Below are positions 1 to 8,283 of a stretch of 13,681 nt of DNA, one piece after another (the first letter of the stretch is position 1; each line of letters starts with the position of its first letter). The DNA is from an uncultured Ruminococcus sp. (lineage in GTDB: Bacteria; Bacillota; Clostridia; Oscillospirales; Ruminococcaceae), in contig CALGTT010000322.1 of NCBI GenBank assembly GCA_937901485.1, positions 1-13,681 of the forward strand, written 5' to 3'. The notes below the pieces were generated by a model. That model had not been told where the DNA came from. It did not search any database and saw only the letters and a list, made by a program, of their open reading frames with translations. The position numbers and the translations under genes are program-made.

Positions 1-1
1 C

Positions 2-151
2 TGCACCCGGATGATCCGGGAGGGCAAAGTAGCCGCCGTTCCCGGTGCCTGCTTCGGTGCCGAAGGATTTATCCGCCTGTCCTACTGCTACAGCGACGAA
101 GAACTGAAAAAAGGCCTCGATCGGATGGCACATTTTATACAGACACTTTGA
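2..151 (+). CDS. Class I/II (PLP-dependent) aminotransferase, C-terminal fragment
   Basis: Only the last 49 codons are in the window; the gene begins upstream and ends at TGA 149-151. The visible tail reads VAAVPGACFG, then GFIRLSY, then an SDEEL..GLDRM helix. This is the usual end of fold-type I aminotransferases of the aspartate aminotransferase/AroAT group. The Arg in GFIRLSY (codon 74-76) matches the conserved Arg that binds the substrate alpha-carboxylate in this family. These enzymes move an amino group between an amino acid and a 2-oxo acid using pyridoxal phosphate in the cytoplasm. The substrate cannot be judged from this fragment. No U-tract terminator follows; a weak imperfect inverted repeat lies at 166-191. 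Confidence 0.8.
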   Translation, partial: CTRMIREGKVAAVPGACFGAEGFIRLSYCYSDEELKKGLDRMAHFIQTL

Positions 152-165
152 TGAAGAAAAACCGA

Positions 166-191
166 GCGCATTGCAAATTTCTGCAATACGC
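166..191. repeat. Weak imperfect inverted repeat after the aminotransferase gene
   Basis: ATTGCA (170-175) and TGCAAT (182-187) are inverted around a 6-nt spacer. GCG/CGC extends the arms after one mismatch. No run of T follows, so it is a poor intrinsic terminator. It may be a regulatory site or chance. Confidence 0.25.
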
Positions 192-234
192 AGGCAAATG
201 CACAAATCCGACACAAATGCGATAGGATTCATCA

Positions 235-263
235 TTGACACTACTGCTGCTATACGGTATAAT
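235..263 (+). promoter_or_regulatory. Consensus sigma-A promoter of the arabinanase gene
   Basis: TTGACA (235-240) and TATAAT (258-263) both match consensus exactly and are separated by exactly 17 bp. Transcription should start near 270, leaving a leader of about 50 nt before the ATG at 321. Such a perfect promoter for a substrate-specific enzyme suggests control by a repressor. The inverted repeats over the -10 box fit that idea. Confidence 0.85.
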
Positions 264-274
264 TGTAGCAGCAG
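244..274. promoter_or_regulatory. Nested inverted repeats over the -10 box, candidate operator
   Basis: The outer arms CTGCTGCTA (244-252) and TAGCAGCAG (266-274) are a perfect 9-bp inverted repeat flanking the -10 box. Inside it, TATAC (251-255) and GTATA (257-261) form a second inverted repeat around G256. The left arms lie upstream of the expected transcription start, so this is more likely a protein-binding site than an RNA hairpin. The regulator is unknown; a sugar-responsive repressor is an inference. Confidence 0.45.
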
Positions 275-320
275 CAATCAAAAAAAGTATGGGAAATCAA
301 TTCGAAAAGGAGTCAGTATT

Positions 321-3020
321 ATGAAAAAATGCAGAAAAATCGCAGCCGTCCTGCTTGCAGGCATTCTGGCTGCCGCCTCCGGTATTGCCGGCGTTTCCGG
401 CTCTGCCGCAAATCACAGCCGTGTTGCAGTGCATGACCCGTCCATTGTCAAGCTTGAGGACGGGAGCTATTTTGTCGCAGGTTCACACCTTGCCGCGGCA
501 AAATCTGCGGATCTGGGGAACTGGACAACGGCTGCCAATTCCCACCTTGGCACGAAAAACACCACGTTTTTCAAGGACATCTACAAAGACCTTGCCGTTC
601 CGGCTGCATGGTCTTCACCCTCAAATCCCAATTACGACCTTTCCGGCAACCTCTGGGCACCGGATATTCTCTGGAACGAGCAGATGGGCAAGTGGTGCAT
701 GTACCTGAGCGTCAACGGCGACAGCTACAAATCCTCCATCGTTCTGTGTACAGCCGACAGGATCGAGGGGCCGTATACCTATGTGGATACCATCGTGTAT
801 TCGGGCTTTGACAATTCCCAGACTTTCCACTATTCCAAGACGGATGTGGAAAAGGTGCTCGGCAGGAACCCCGACATTTCACGCTATCTGACAAACGGTT
901 CGTGGAATGCCTTTTATGGCACGAATGCCATTGATCCGGCGGTGTTCTATGACGAAAGCGGTGCGCTCTGGATGGTCTACGGCTCATGGTTCGGCGGTCT
1001 GTTCATGCTGGAGCTTGACGAAGCCACGGGACTGCGTGACTACAATGTCACCTACAAGACCGTGGAGAATGCCTCCGATGCCTACATGGGCATCAAGGTC
1101 GCAGGCGGTCACTGGGTATCGGGTGAAGGCCCGTACATTGAGTACATGGAAGATCCCGAAACCGGCAAGGGCTACTATTACCTGTTTGTTTCCTATGGCT
1201 GCTTCAACAACGACGGCGGCTATAATATGCGCGTGTTCCGCAGTGACTATCCGGCAGGCCCGTATGTGGACCAGAACGGCAATTCTGCGGTGTACACCAA
1301 GGGCGGCAACAACATCGGCGGCAAAGTCGGTATGCGCCTGATGAGCAACTACAAGTGGAACTGCAACGACCGTCCGAACAAGGCACAGGGGCATAATTCC
1401 CTGCTGATGGACGAGGACGGCAAATTGTTCGTCATCTACCACAACAAATTCGATGACAATTACGGCGGTCACGAAGTCCGCGTGCACCAGCTTCTGATGA
1501 GTGAGGACGGCTGGGTGAATGCCGCGCCGTATGAGTATGTGGTCGGTCAGGATGTGTCCGCAGTCGGGCACACGATGGAGGCTGTGACGGGCGAATACGA
1601 GTTTATTTTCCACCAGCTCAACCAGAAGATCGTGGATGACCAGAGAACCAACGGTAATAATGCCGAGGTCGAATATTCCCAGAACATCAAGCTCAACGCC
1701 GACGGCACGATCACGGGCGATATCAAGGGCACATGGGAGATGACAAAAGGCTCATCGGACATGCGCCTGACCTTTGACGGCGTGACCTATACGGGCAGCT
1801 TCCTTGTGCAGGCGGATGAATCGAGGGATATGGTGCAGAAGATGACCTTCACGGCATCGGGCAATAATACCTGCGTCTGGGGCAGTAAAAAGGATGCCTA
1901 CAATTTCTCGGAGGATCTGGTCAATGCCGCAGGCGGTGAGAGCAAGCTTGTCTACGCGCCGCAGACGGCACAGGCGGCAGGGGACTATTCCAGACTGTCG
2001 GGCACGGAGCTGCTGTCGGGCGTTTCCTACCGCATCACGAGCAAATTCAGCGGCATGGCTCTCGATCTGGAGGGCGGAAAGACGGCGGACGGCACGAACA
2101 TCCAGCAGTGGAACGTGACCGGCGGCAGTCAGCAGGAATGGCGTATCTGCGCGGTGGATGCGGAATACTGCAAGATCGTTTCCCTTGCGGATGAATCCAA
2201 GTGCATTGCCGATGCCGACGGCAACGCGGCATTGCAGACCTACACGGGCGCGGACGATCAGCTCTGGAAGCTCGTGCAGGACGGTGCATTCTACGGCATC
2301 GTGTCCAAAGCGGACGGCAGATCGGGACTGGATGTCTTTGAATGGTCGGAGGAAGCCGGCGGCAATATCGCGCTCTGGGACTTCTGGGGCGGCGGCTGCC
2401 AGCTCTGGAAGCTGACACCGACCTGTCCGGAGGTGACGGACGGCGCGTACACGGTGAAGAATGTCAACAGCTCCCTGTTCCTGACAGTGGACAATGGCAT
2501 CAATGCCGTGCAGGGCATCCCCCACACATGGACGCTGAACAGACAGGAAAACGGCAGATACCGCATTCAGGCAGAGAACGGCAAGTATCTGACGGTGTAT
2601 GAGAACACCGCCGAGGACGGACTGAACATCGGTCTGGAGGAGGAAAACGGCACAGCCGGACAGGATTTCACGCTCCACTGCAATGCGGACGGCTCGTATG
2701 CACTGCTGACGGAATGCTCCTACGGCAAGTCCTGTGCGGATGTCTTTGAGATCAGCACACAGCCGAATGCGAACATCTGCCAGTGGAATTACTGGGGCGG
2801 TGACGGACAGAAATTCATTCTCGAACCGGCAGAAGCTCCGCAGCCCGTGCGCGGCGATGTGAACGCGGACGGCGCACTGAGCGTGCGGGATTCGGTAATT
2901 CTCCAGAAATGGCTGCTCGGTGTCGGTGAGATCACAGCTCCCGCAGCAGGTGAGCTTGCGGAGGACGGCGTTCTGGATGCGTTCGACCTTGCGGTGATGA
3001 AGAAGATGCTGATGAAATAA
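321..3020 (+). CDS. Secreted GH43 endo-arabinanase-like enzyme with ricin-type lectin repeats and type I dockerin (cellulosomal)
   Basis: 899-residue protein predicted to cut alpha-1,5-arabinan, a pectin side chain, outside the cell. ATG 321 is chosen because AAAAGGAG lies 8 nt upstream and a signal peptide (KK..RK, then a hydrophobic stretch, cleavage near Ala29/30) starts there; the in-frame extension to 171 has neither. Residues 33-410 are a GH43 five-bladed propeller. Likely catalytic residues are Asp39 (HDPS, base), Asp205 (NAIDPA, pKa modulator) and Glu269 (SGEGPY, acid), with His358 (GHNS) at the metal site. Residues 420-525 resemble the extra C-terminal beta domain of Abn2-type arabinanases. 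Residues 557-698 and about 705-835 are ricin-B/CBM13-like, with QQW, QLWKL and ICQWNYWGG motifs. Residues 843-898 are a type I dockerin whose first calcium loop is canonical and second degenerate. Exact linkage specificity is inferred from family; beta-xylosidase or exo-arabinosidase activity is less likely. Confidence 0.9.
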   Translation: MKKCRKIAAVLLAGILAAASGIAGVSGSAANHSRVAVHDPSIVKLEDGSYFVAGSHLAAAKSADLGNWTTAANSHLGTKNTTFFKDIYKDLAVPAAWSSPSNPNYDLSGNLWAPDILWNEQMGKWCMYLSVNGDSYKSSIVLCTADRIEGPYTYVDTIVYSGFDNSQTFHYSKTDVEKVLGRNPDISRYLTNGSWNAFYGTNAIDPAVFYDESGALWMVYGSWFGGLFMLELDEATGLRDYNVTYKTVENASDAYMGIKVAGGHWVSGEGPYIEYMEDPETGKGYYYLFVSYGCFNNDGGYNMRVFRSDYPAGPYVDQNGNSAVYTKGGNNIGGKVGMRLMSNYKWNCNDRPNKAQGHNSLLMDEDGKLFVIYHNKFDDNYGGHEVRVHQLLMSEDGWVNAAPYEYVVGQDVSAVGHTMEAVTGEYEFIFHQLNQKIVDDQRTNGNNAEVEYSQNIKLNADGTITGDIKGTWEMTKGSSDMRLTFDGVTYTGSFLVQADESRDMVQKMTFTASGNNTCVWGSKKDAYNFSEDLVNAAGGESKLVYAPQTAQAAGDYSRLSGTELLSGVSYRITSKFSGMALDLEGGKTADGTNIQQWNVTGGSQQEWRICAVDAEYCKIVSLADESKCIADADGNAALQTYTGADDQLWKLVQDGAFYGIVSKADGRSGLDVFEWSEEAGGNIALWDFWGGGCQLWKLTPTCPEVTDGAYTVKNVNSSLFLTVDNGINAVQGIPHTWTLNRQENGRYRIQAENGKYLTVYENTAEDGLNIGLEEENGTAGQDFTLHCNADGSYALLTECSYGKSCADVFEISTQPNANICQWNYWGGDGQKFILEPAEAPQPVRGDVNADGALSVRDSVILQKWLLGVGEITAPAAGELAEDGVLDAFDLAVMKKMLMK

Positions 3021-3025
3021 CAGAA

Positions 3026-3058
3026 AACCGCCGGAGTGGATCAAACACTCCGGCGGTT
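3026..3058. terminator. Bidirectional intrinsic terminator between arabinanase and LRR operon
   Basis: A perfect 13-bp stem, AACCGCCGGAGTG (3026-3038) with CACTCCGGCGGTT (3046-3058), has a 7-nt loop. On the plus strand TTCTTGTTG follows; on the minus strand TTTTCTGTTATTT follows. It starts 6 nt after the arabinanase stop and lies 27 nt past the stop of the last LRR gene, so it can end both convergent transcripts. Confidence 0.9.
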
Positions 3059-3084
3059 CTTGTTGTCAGTCATTTGTGTGGGGG

Positions 3085-4635
3085 TTAGTCATCATCCCCA
3101 TCGGATGCATCCTCATCCGAAGAATCTGCGGCTTCGTAGTCGGTTTCATCCTCCTCCTGTGCATCCAGATGCATGGAATCGAGAATGTTGACATATACCT
3201 TGTCTTCCTCCTGCAATTCAGCATTTTCCTCAGCGGCTTTCTGTTCCTTCTTCTCCTCGGAAGTAAGCTGATTTTTGCGGATCACACGCACCAGCAGGAA
3301 GATCACCAGCAGGAGCACGGCTGCCGCAAGGCAGATCACGGCGATCGTCATCGGGGAGATGCCGCTGCCGCCGCGGAGCTTGAAGCCCTCGATCTTCACG
3401 GGAATGGGCATTCCCTCCTCGTCGGTTTCTTCGCCGTCGGTGTAGCCGAATGCATACTCACCCAGCGTATTTTTGTCCAGAGTTTTCGGCAGAGTCACCT
3501 GCTTCAGATTCGGGCAGGCATAGAATGCATAGTTTCCGATCTGCGTCAGACCGTCTGGCAGGGATACGCTGTGCAGTGCCGTGCAGTCCGCGAACGCGTT
3601 TTCCGCAATGCTCTGCAAGCCCAGCGGCAGTGTGATCTCCGTCAGTCCCTCGCAGTACTCAAATGCACCCGCGCCGATGGCTTTCAGCGTGGACGGGAAT
3701 GTGATCTCTTTCAGGTTGACTGCCGAGAAGAAGGCAGCCTCCTGAATGGTGGTAACGCCCTCCGGAATCGTGCAGCTTTCGTCCGTTTTGCCGGCAGGGT
3801 AGGCATAGAGCACCTGCATGTCACTGCTGTAGAGCACGCCGTCCTCCGTCAGATAGCTTGTATTGCCCTCCTCCACATGGTAGGCATTCAGATTGACACA
3901 GCCCATGAACGGCATAAAGCCCATGTGCTCCATTTCCTTGGGCACGGTGAATTCGGTAATGTTGATGCAGCCGTAATACGCCGCCATGCCCAGTGTGGTA
4001 ACGGATTCGGGCAGGTTGACTTCCTCAATGGCGGAGCAGAATGCAAAGGCATAATCCCCCAGCTCTGTGACTGTTTCCGGAAGCTCCGGTGTCGTGAGCA
4101 GCTGGCAGTTGTAGAATGCACCCGTACCAATGGTGGTCAGATTTGCAGGGAATTCCACTTCCTGCAGGTATTTGCAGTCGTAGAACATGCCGGCAGGGAT
4201 CTCTGCAAGAGTGTCCGGAATGTCGATCTTGTCAAGCATGGAACAGCCGTAGAATGCATAATCACCGATCTCACGGATGCTTTCCGGCAGCTCGACGCTG
4301 GTCAGGGACGTACAGCCCATGAATGCCGCTTCACCGATGCGCCGGACATGCTCGCCCATTTCGACCTTTTTCAGCTTTGTACAGCCATAGAATGCACTGT
4401 CGCCGATGGATACGATCTTGTAGCCGTCCGTGGTGTCCGGAAGATTGACTGCCAGTGCGGAGCTGTCGCAGGCATACAGTTCTACGCCGCCGTCCACATA
4501 GGCAAAGGTGAACATGCCGTCTTCATAGGTTTCCGGCTTGGTTTCTTCATTTTCTGCGGATGCCGGCAGTGCTGACGCTGTACACAGCAGCAGACCTGCA
4601 CAGCAGGCAGCGAGTAATTTTCTGATTTGCAGCAT
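3085..4635 (-). CDS. LRR_5 (BspA-type) single-pass membrane protein with acidic cytoplasmic tail (fifth gene of LRR operon)
   Basis: 516 residues, the longest of five paralogs. ATG 4635 is chosen because AAAGGA sits 10 nt upstream and a signal peptide starts there (RK, hydrophobic core, PASA cleavage near residue 27); longer in-frame starts run into the upstream gene. Residues 70-400 carry LRR_5 repeats of about 23 residues, recognisable by AFYGC-type ends. There are eight before an island (about 256-291, with DGVLYSSD and YPAGKTDES) and four after it, then a GY..IEGF cap that is shorter than in the paralogs. One membrane helix spans about 428-451. The 64-residue tail is very acidic, about 25 Asp/Glu against 4 Lys after the helix, ending SDGDDD. 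No LPXTG motif or dockerin is present. LRR_5 ectodomains bind proteins or surfaces in other bacteria; the ligand here is unknown. It lies 41 nt after the previous gene and ends at the shared terminator. Confidence 0.85.
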   Translation of the reverse strand: MLQIRKLLAACCAGLLLCTASALPASAENEETKPETYEDGMFTFAYVDGGVELYACDSSALAVNLPDTTDGYKIVSIGDSAFYGCTKLKKVEMGEHVRRIGEAAFMGCTSLTSVELPESIREIGDYAFYGCSMLDKIDIPDTLAEIPAGMFYDCKYLQEVEFPANLTTIGTGAFYNCQLLTTPELPETVTELGDYAFAFCSAIEEVNLPESVTTLGMAAYYGCINITEFTVPKEMEHMGFMPFMGCVNLNAYHVEEGNTSYLTEDGVLYSSDMQVLYAYPAGKTDESCTIPEGVTTIQEAAFFSAVNLKEITFPSTLKAIGAGAFEYCEGLTEITLPLGLQSIAENAFADCTALHSVSLPDGLTQIGNYAFYACPNLKQVTLPKTLDKNTLGEYAFGYTDGEETDEEGMPIPVKIEGFKLRGGSGISPMTIAVICLAAAVLLLVIFLLVRVIRKNQLTSEEKKEQKAAEENAELQEEDKVYVNILDSMHLDAQEEDETDYEAADSSDEDASDGDDD

Positions 4636-4676
4636 GGGAATGCAATCCTTTCTGTTTGAAGATGGGGAAAGGCGGC

Positions 4677-5846
4677 TTATGAAGCCTTTCTCTTTTTCAG
4701 CACGACCGCGATGGCGATGGATAAGCCGAGGATCACGGCTGCCGCCGCGCCGATCAGGATGTAGTAGAGCGCGTTGGGATAGTACAGCTTCCACGCAATG
4801 TCATTGCTGGAGGCATATTTGTAGGCAGGGGATGCCCTTGTAACGAAAACTGTGAAGTCCTCCTGCACCGCAGTGCCCTGTGCAGTCTCATCATAGCAGT
4901 AGCCCATGCAGCAGCTCGTCATTGTGACAACGGAATCCGGCACGGTGAGGGAGGACAGGGAGGTGCAGTGGAAAAATGCATAGGGGTGAATGGCTTCAAG
5001 TCCGTCCGGCAGTTCGATCTCCGTCAGGGAGGTGCAGGAGAAGAAGCAGTTTTCCCCAATGCTTTTCAGTGTGGAGGGCAGTGTCACGGACTGCAGCTCT
5101 GCGCAGTAGCAGAACGCACCGCCGACCAGCTCGGTCACGCCTTCGGGGATGTCGATGCTTTGCAGCTTGACGCAGTAGTAGAATGCGTCCTCACCGATGG
5201 AGGTGACGCGGTTCAGGTCGATCTTCTCCAGAAACTGTGAGCCGATGAACGCCCAGTCTGCAATGGCAGTACAGGAATCCGGCACTTGGTAGGCAGTGTC
5301 CGGACGGGCTTCGGGGTATTTGAGCAGTGTGATCATGTCCTTGTCAAACAGCACGCCGTCCTGTGCGGTATAGACCGCATTCTCCGATGCCACCTCAAAT
5401 GCAGTGACGCTCTCGGTGTTGTCAAAGGCATATGCCCCGATCTGTGTGACCGATGCCGGAACGCAGATCTCCGTCAATGACGCACAGCCGCTGAATGCGT
5501 TCGTGCCGATGGCAGTGACGCTTTCGGGAATGGTGATCCCTGTGAGCTTTTCGCAGCCGTAGAATGCCGATTCTCCGATCGCATTCAGGCTTTCGGGCAG
5601 TGTGACCTGCGTCAGGGCGGTGTTTTCCGCAAAGCAGCCCTCGTCGAGTGCAGTTACCTTGTATCCGTTCAGTGTTTCCGGCACGACTGCCTCGGTAAGG
5701 GCAGGATTGTCACAGTGTACGGCAACTGTGCCGTCACTGAGCACGACCGCGGAGAAATCCTCCGCCGCGGCTGCCGGTACTGCCGGAAGTGCCGCAGCCA
5801 GAGTCCATGCCGCAAGCAGTCCGGCTGCCGATCGTTTCCATTGCAT
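4677..5846 (-). CDS. LRR_5 (BspA-type) single-pass membrane protein, short basic tail (fourth gene of LRR operon)
   Basis: 389 residues. ATG 5846 is preferred because GGTGGA lies 6 nt upstream. ATG 5852 (two residues longer) would sit directly against that ribosome site. Signal peptide: KR, then a long Ala/Leu core, cleavage near residue 28 (PAAAA-ED). Residues 55-310 hold LRR_5 repeats ending in FYGC, FSGC and similar: four before the island (153-190, with DGVLFDKD and YPEARPDTAY) and five after. A cap follows at about 313-350 (CMGYCYDE..EDF..PAYKYASSNDI). One membrane helix spans about 358-383, then a KKRKAS tail only a few residues long. The start lies 13 nt after the stop of the third gene, which implies one transcript. 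Probable surface-exposed binding protein anchored in the cytoplasmic membrane; ligand unknown. Confidence 0.85.
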   Translation of the reverse strand: MQWKRSAAGLLAAWTLAAALPAVPAAAAEDFSAVVLSDGTVAVHCDNPALTEAVVPETLNGYKVTALDEGCFAENTALTQVTLPESLNAIGESAFYGCEKLTGITIPESVTAIGTNAFSGCASLTEICVPASVTQIGAYAFDNTESVTAFEVASENAVYTAQDGVLFDKDMITLLKYPEARPDTAYQVPDSCTAIADWAFIGSQFLEKIDLNRVTSIGEDAFYYCVKLQSIDIPEGVTELVGGAFCYCAELQSVTLPSTLKSIGENCFFSCTSLTEIELPDGLEAIHPYAFFHCTSLSSLTVPDSVVTMTSCCMGYCYDETAQGTAVQEDFTVFVTRASPAYKYASSNDIAWKLYYPNALYYILIGAAAAVILGLSIAIAVVLKKRKAS

Positions 5847-5859
5847 GTTCATTCCACCG

Positions 5860-7032
5860 TCACTTTCTGTTTTTGCGTTCCCGTCTGCGAGCGCGTTTTT
5901 CTTCCTGTTTTCTTGCAAGCTCCGCAAGAGCCGCCTGCGCTTCCTGTCTGCGCTTGCGGTAGTACCAGAAGCCCGCACCGCCTGCCGCAAGCACGGCAAG
6001 GATGGCAGCACTCCACGCTGCCGCTGTTCCGGCGGTCGCCTTTGCAGAATAGCTGATACGGTTGCGTCTTGCGTAGCTGGAAGCCTTGCTGCCGGAGGCG
6101 GTCTTCATCTTGAAATCCTTGATGACCGCATTTTCATTGGTTTCGGGATCGACGCTGTAGCCGATGCCCATCTCCCCGATCTCTTTGACCGTGGAGGGCA
6201 CGAGCATTTCCTTGATCTGGACACAGCCGTAAAATGCCATTTCCCCGATCGTTGTCAAGCCGTGCGGCAGTTCAATGACCTGAAGATTCACACAGCCGTA
6301 AAAGCACTTGTCCCCGATGGTTTTAAGCGTCGTGGGCAGTGTGATCTTTTTCAGCCCCGTACAATAGGCAAATGTCGGACCGATCAGCTCCGTGATGCCT
6401 TCGGACAGTGTGACTTCACTCAGGGAAGCCGAACAGAAAAAGGCATCCGCACCAATGGCATTCACATTGGACATCTGCAAGGTCTGAAGTCCGCTGCATT
6501 CGGTGAAGCCCCACGGTGCAATGGTGGTGCATTCGGGGGCAATGGTATAGTCAGTTTCGGGTTTTGCCGCCGGATAGCGGACGAGCATGGACTTGTCCGC
6601 GGTGTACAGCACGCCGCTGTCGGAAACATAGGCAGAATTGCCGTCACTGACGAGGATCTCGGTCAGGGAGGTGCAGCCCTCAAAGACGAATGAGCCGATC
6701 TCCGTGACCTGTGCGGGGATGGTGATGCTGTCGAGGGATTCGCAGCCGTGGAATGCATAGTCACCGAGCTTTGTCAGCGTTTCGGGAAGTGTTACTGTTT
6801 CGAGTGCCGTGCATTCCGAAAAACAGTCCATTGCCAGCGCAGAAACGGTGTAGCCGTCAATTTCTGCCGGAATTTCGGCATTGACAAGGCTCTTGTCCTT
6901 GCAGGTAATGGCAACCGAGCCGTCATTCTGAATGGTATAGACATAGGTTTCTTCCGCCGCCGCCGGAAGCGGAGCGGATGCCGCTGCCAGAGCCGCCGCA
7001 AGCGAGCAGGCGGCAAGTTTCAAAATCTTCAT
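5860..7032 (-). CDS. LRR_5 (BspA-type) single-pass membrane protein with strongly basic tail (third gene of LRR operon)
   Basis: 390 residues. ATG 7032 has GGGAGGGG just upstream and begins a signal peptide (K..K, Ala-rich core, cleavage near PAAA-EE, residue 26). LRR_5 repeats cover about residues 55-285: three before the island (130-165, with SGVLYTAD and YPAAKPETDY) and five after. The cap at about 289-328 reads GIGYSVDPE..IKDF..SSYARRNRI. One membrane helix lies at about 336-357. The remaining tail of about 33 residues is Arg/Lys-rich (EEKRARRRERKNRK end, net charge about +10) and helical in character. The gene starts 15 nt after the second gene ends. An LAAC at residues 6-9 resembles a lipobox but is too near the N-terminus. 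Function unknown; the basic tail could bind lipid, nucleic acid or an acidic partner. Confidence 0.85.
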   Translation of the reverse strand: MKILKLAACSLAAALAAASAPLPAAAEETYVYTIQNDGSVAITCKDKSLVNAEIPAEIDGYTVSALAMDCFSECTALETVTLPETLTKLGDYAFHGCESLDSITIPAQVTEIGSFVFEGCTSLTEILVSDGNSAYVSDSGVLYTADKSMLVRYPAAKPETDYTIAPECTTIAPWGFTECSGLQTLQMSNVNAIGADAFFCSASLSEVTLSEGITELIGPTFAYCTGLKKITLPTTLKTIGDKCFYGCVNLQVIELPHGLTTIGEMAFYGCVQIKEMLVPSTVKEIGEMGIGYSVDPETNENAVIKDFKMKTASGSKASSYARRNRISYSAKATAGTAAAWSAAILAVLAAGGAGFWYYRKRRQEAQAALAELARKQEEKRARRRERKNRK

Positions 7033-7047
7033 CCTGTCCCCTCCCTG

Positions 7048-8283
7048 TCAGATCTCATATTGCTTCTGGATGCGGCGCTGGATGACGATGATCGCAATGG
7101 TCACAGCGAGCACCAGCACGACAATGACGAGAACGACGACCAGAAAAACGCTGCTCTGCGTGATGCCGCCCGTGCTCTTGATGTCATTCACCACGCAGTA
7201 TTGGTGCGCGGCGGTGTCCTTGTCCGTTTCGATCACAAAGTCCGGTATATGGGAATATTTCATCGTTTCCGCATCCACATAATAGCCCAGCGCGTAATTG
7301 CCGATGGTCTTGACCGCATCATTGAGCGCGATGGACTTCAGCTCCGGACAGTTGAGAAATGCGCCGCTGTCGATGGTGTCCACTCTGCCGGGGATGGTGA
7401 TCTCCTTCAGGGACAGGCAGTTGTAGAAGCAGTGCTCTCCGATCTTGTCGAGCATGGAGGAAAGCTGAACGGTTTCGAGTGCCATGCAGTTGCCGAAGGT
7501 GCGCGGTTCAAGGATGCTTACTGTGTCCGGAACCGTTACGCTTTTGAGCGCAGTGCAGTGGTAGAAGGCATCCTCACCGATCTCTGTGACATTGGAAAGG
7601 TCGATTGACTCCAGATGGGAGTTGCTGATGAATGCCCAGTCCTCAATGCGCGTGCAGCTTTCCGGCACGGTGTAGGAGGTATCCGTCTTTGCGGGCGGAT
7701 AGTAGATGAGCGTGGTCATATCGTAGTCGAACAGCACGCCGTCCTGATCCACATAATGCTTGTTTCCGTCGGAAACATTCACTTCTTTCAGGGAAGTACA
7801 GCCCTCAAAGACAAACTTTTCGATCAGCGAAACGCTTGCCGGAATCGTGATTTCCTCCAGTGACGAACAGCCGTGGAATGCCTGCCAGTCGATGGCTTCC
7901 AGTCCGTTAGGCAGATTGATGCTTTTCAGATTCTTACAGCCGGAAAACGCCCAGTCATTGATATGGGTGATGGTCTTGGGGAGCGTGACCGTTTCCAGTG
8001 CAAGGTTATCCAGAAAGCAGTCCTGTTCAATGGTCGTGATGGTCACGCCGTTGATCTGTTCCGGAACTTCCGCATGAACAAGCGTTTTGACCTTGCAGGA
8101 GAGGAACACCTCACCCATGCCGTCATCCGTGTATGACCATAAGCCGTCAAGGGAAACGCCGCTGCTCGGTTCAAGTCCGCCGGGGAACAGGGGAGCTGCG
8201 GCGGCAGAAAGCGGCATCATGGCAAGGATCGCCGCAGTGCAGGAGAGGGCGGCACGCCGGAAATGCTTCTTCATCAGTTTCAT
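7048..8283 (-). CDS. LRR_5 (BspA-type) single-pass membrane protein (second gene of LRR operon)
   Basis: 411 residues. ATG 8283 overlaps the TGA of the first gene as ATGA, a typical sign of translational coupling, and AGGA lies 6 nt upstream. Signal peptide: MKLMKKHFRR, hydrophobic core, cleavage near residue 30 (SAAAA-P). LRR_5 repeats span about 75-325: four before the island (172-207, with DGVLFDYD and YPPAKTDTSY) and five after. The cap is at about 331-368 (ALGYYVDAE..IPDF..AAHQYCVVNDI). A very hydrophobic Val/Ile-rich membrane helix covers about 378-401, followed by a 10-residue tail, QRRIQKQYEI. No sorting motif, dockerin or enzymatic domain is visible. Role inferred as a membrane-anchored surface protein; ligand unknown. 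Confidence 0.85.
   Translation of the reverse strand: MKLMKKHFRRAALSCTAAILAMMPLSAAAAPLFPGGLEPSSGVSLDGLWSYTDDGMGEVFLSCKVKTLVHAEVPEQINGVTITTIEQDCFLDNLALETVTLPKTITHINDWAFSGCKNLKSINLPNGLEAIDWQAFHGCSSLEEITIPASVSLIEKFVFEGCTSLKEVNVSDGNKHYVDQDGVLFDYDMTTLIYYPPAKTDTSYTVPESCTRIEDWAFISNSHLESIDLSNVTEIGEDAFYHCTALKSVTVPDTVSILEPRTFGNCMALETVQLSSMLDKIGEHCFYNCLSLKEITIPGRVDTIDSGAFLNCPELKSIALNDAVKTIGNYALGYYVDAETMKYSHIPDFVIETDKDTAAHQYCVVNDIKSTGGITQSSVFLVVVLVIVVLVLAVTIAIIVIQRRIQKQYEI

Noticed and set aside
1752..3044. 430-codon open frame on the minus strand opposite the arabinanase
   Set aside because: It runs across the terminator hairpin, has no ribosome site, and reads as Arg/Cys/His-rich shadow sequence. The plus-strand lectin and dockerin motifs are clear.
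3076..4575. 499-codon open frame on the plus strand opposite the fifth LRR gene
   Set aside because: It mirrors the repeat and codon pattern of the LRR gene, has no ribosome site or recognisable domain, and crosses the reverse gene almost fully. Similar antisense frames lie opposite the other LRR genes (for example 5602-6693, 8133-9278).
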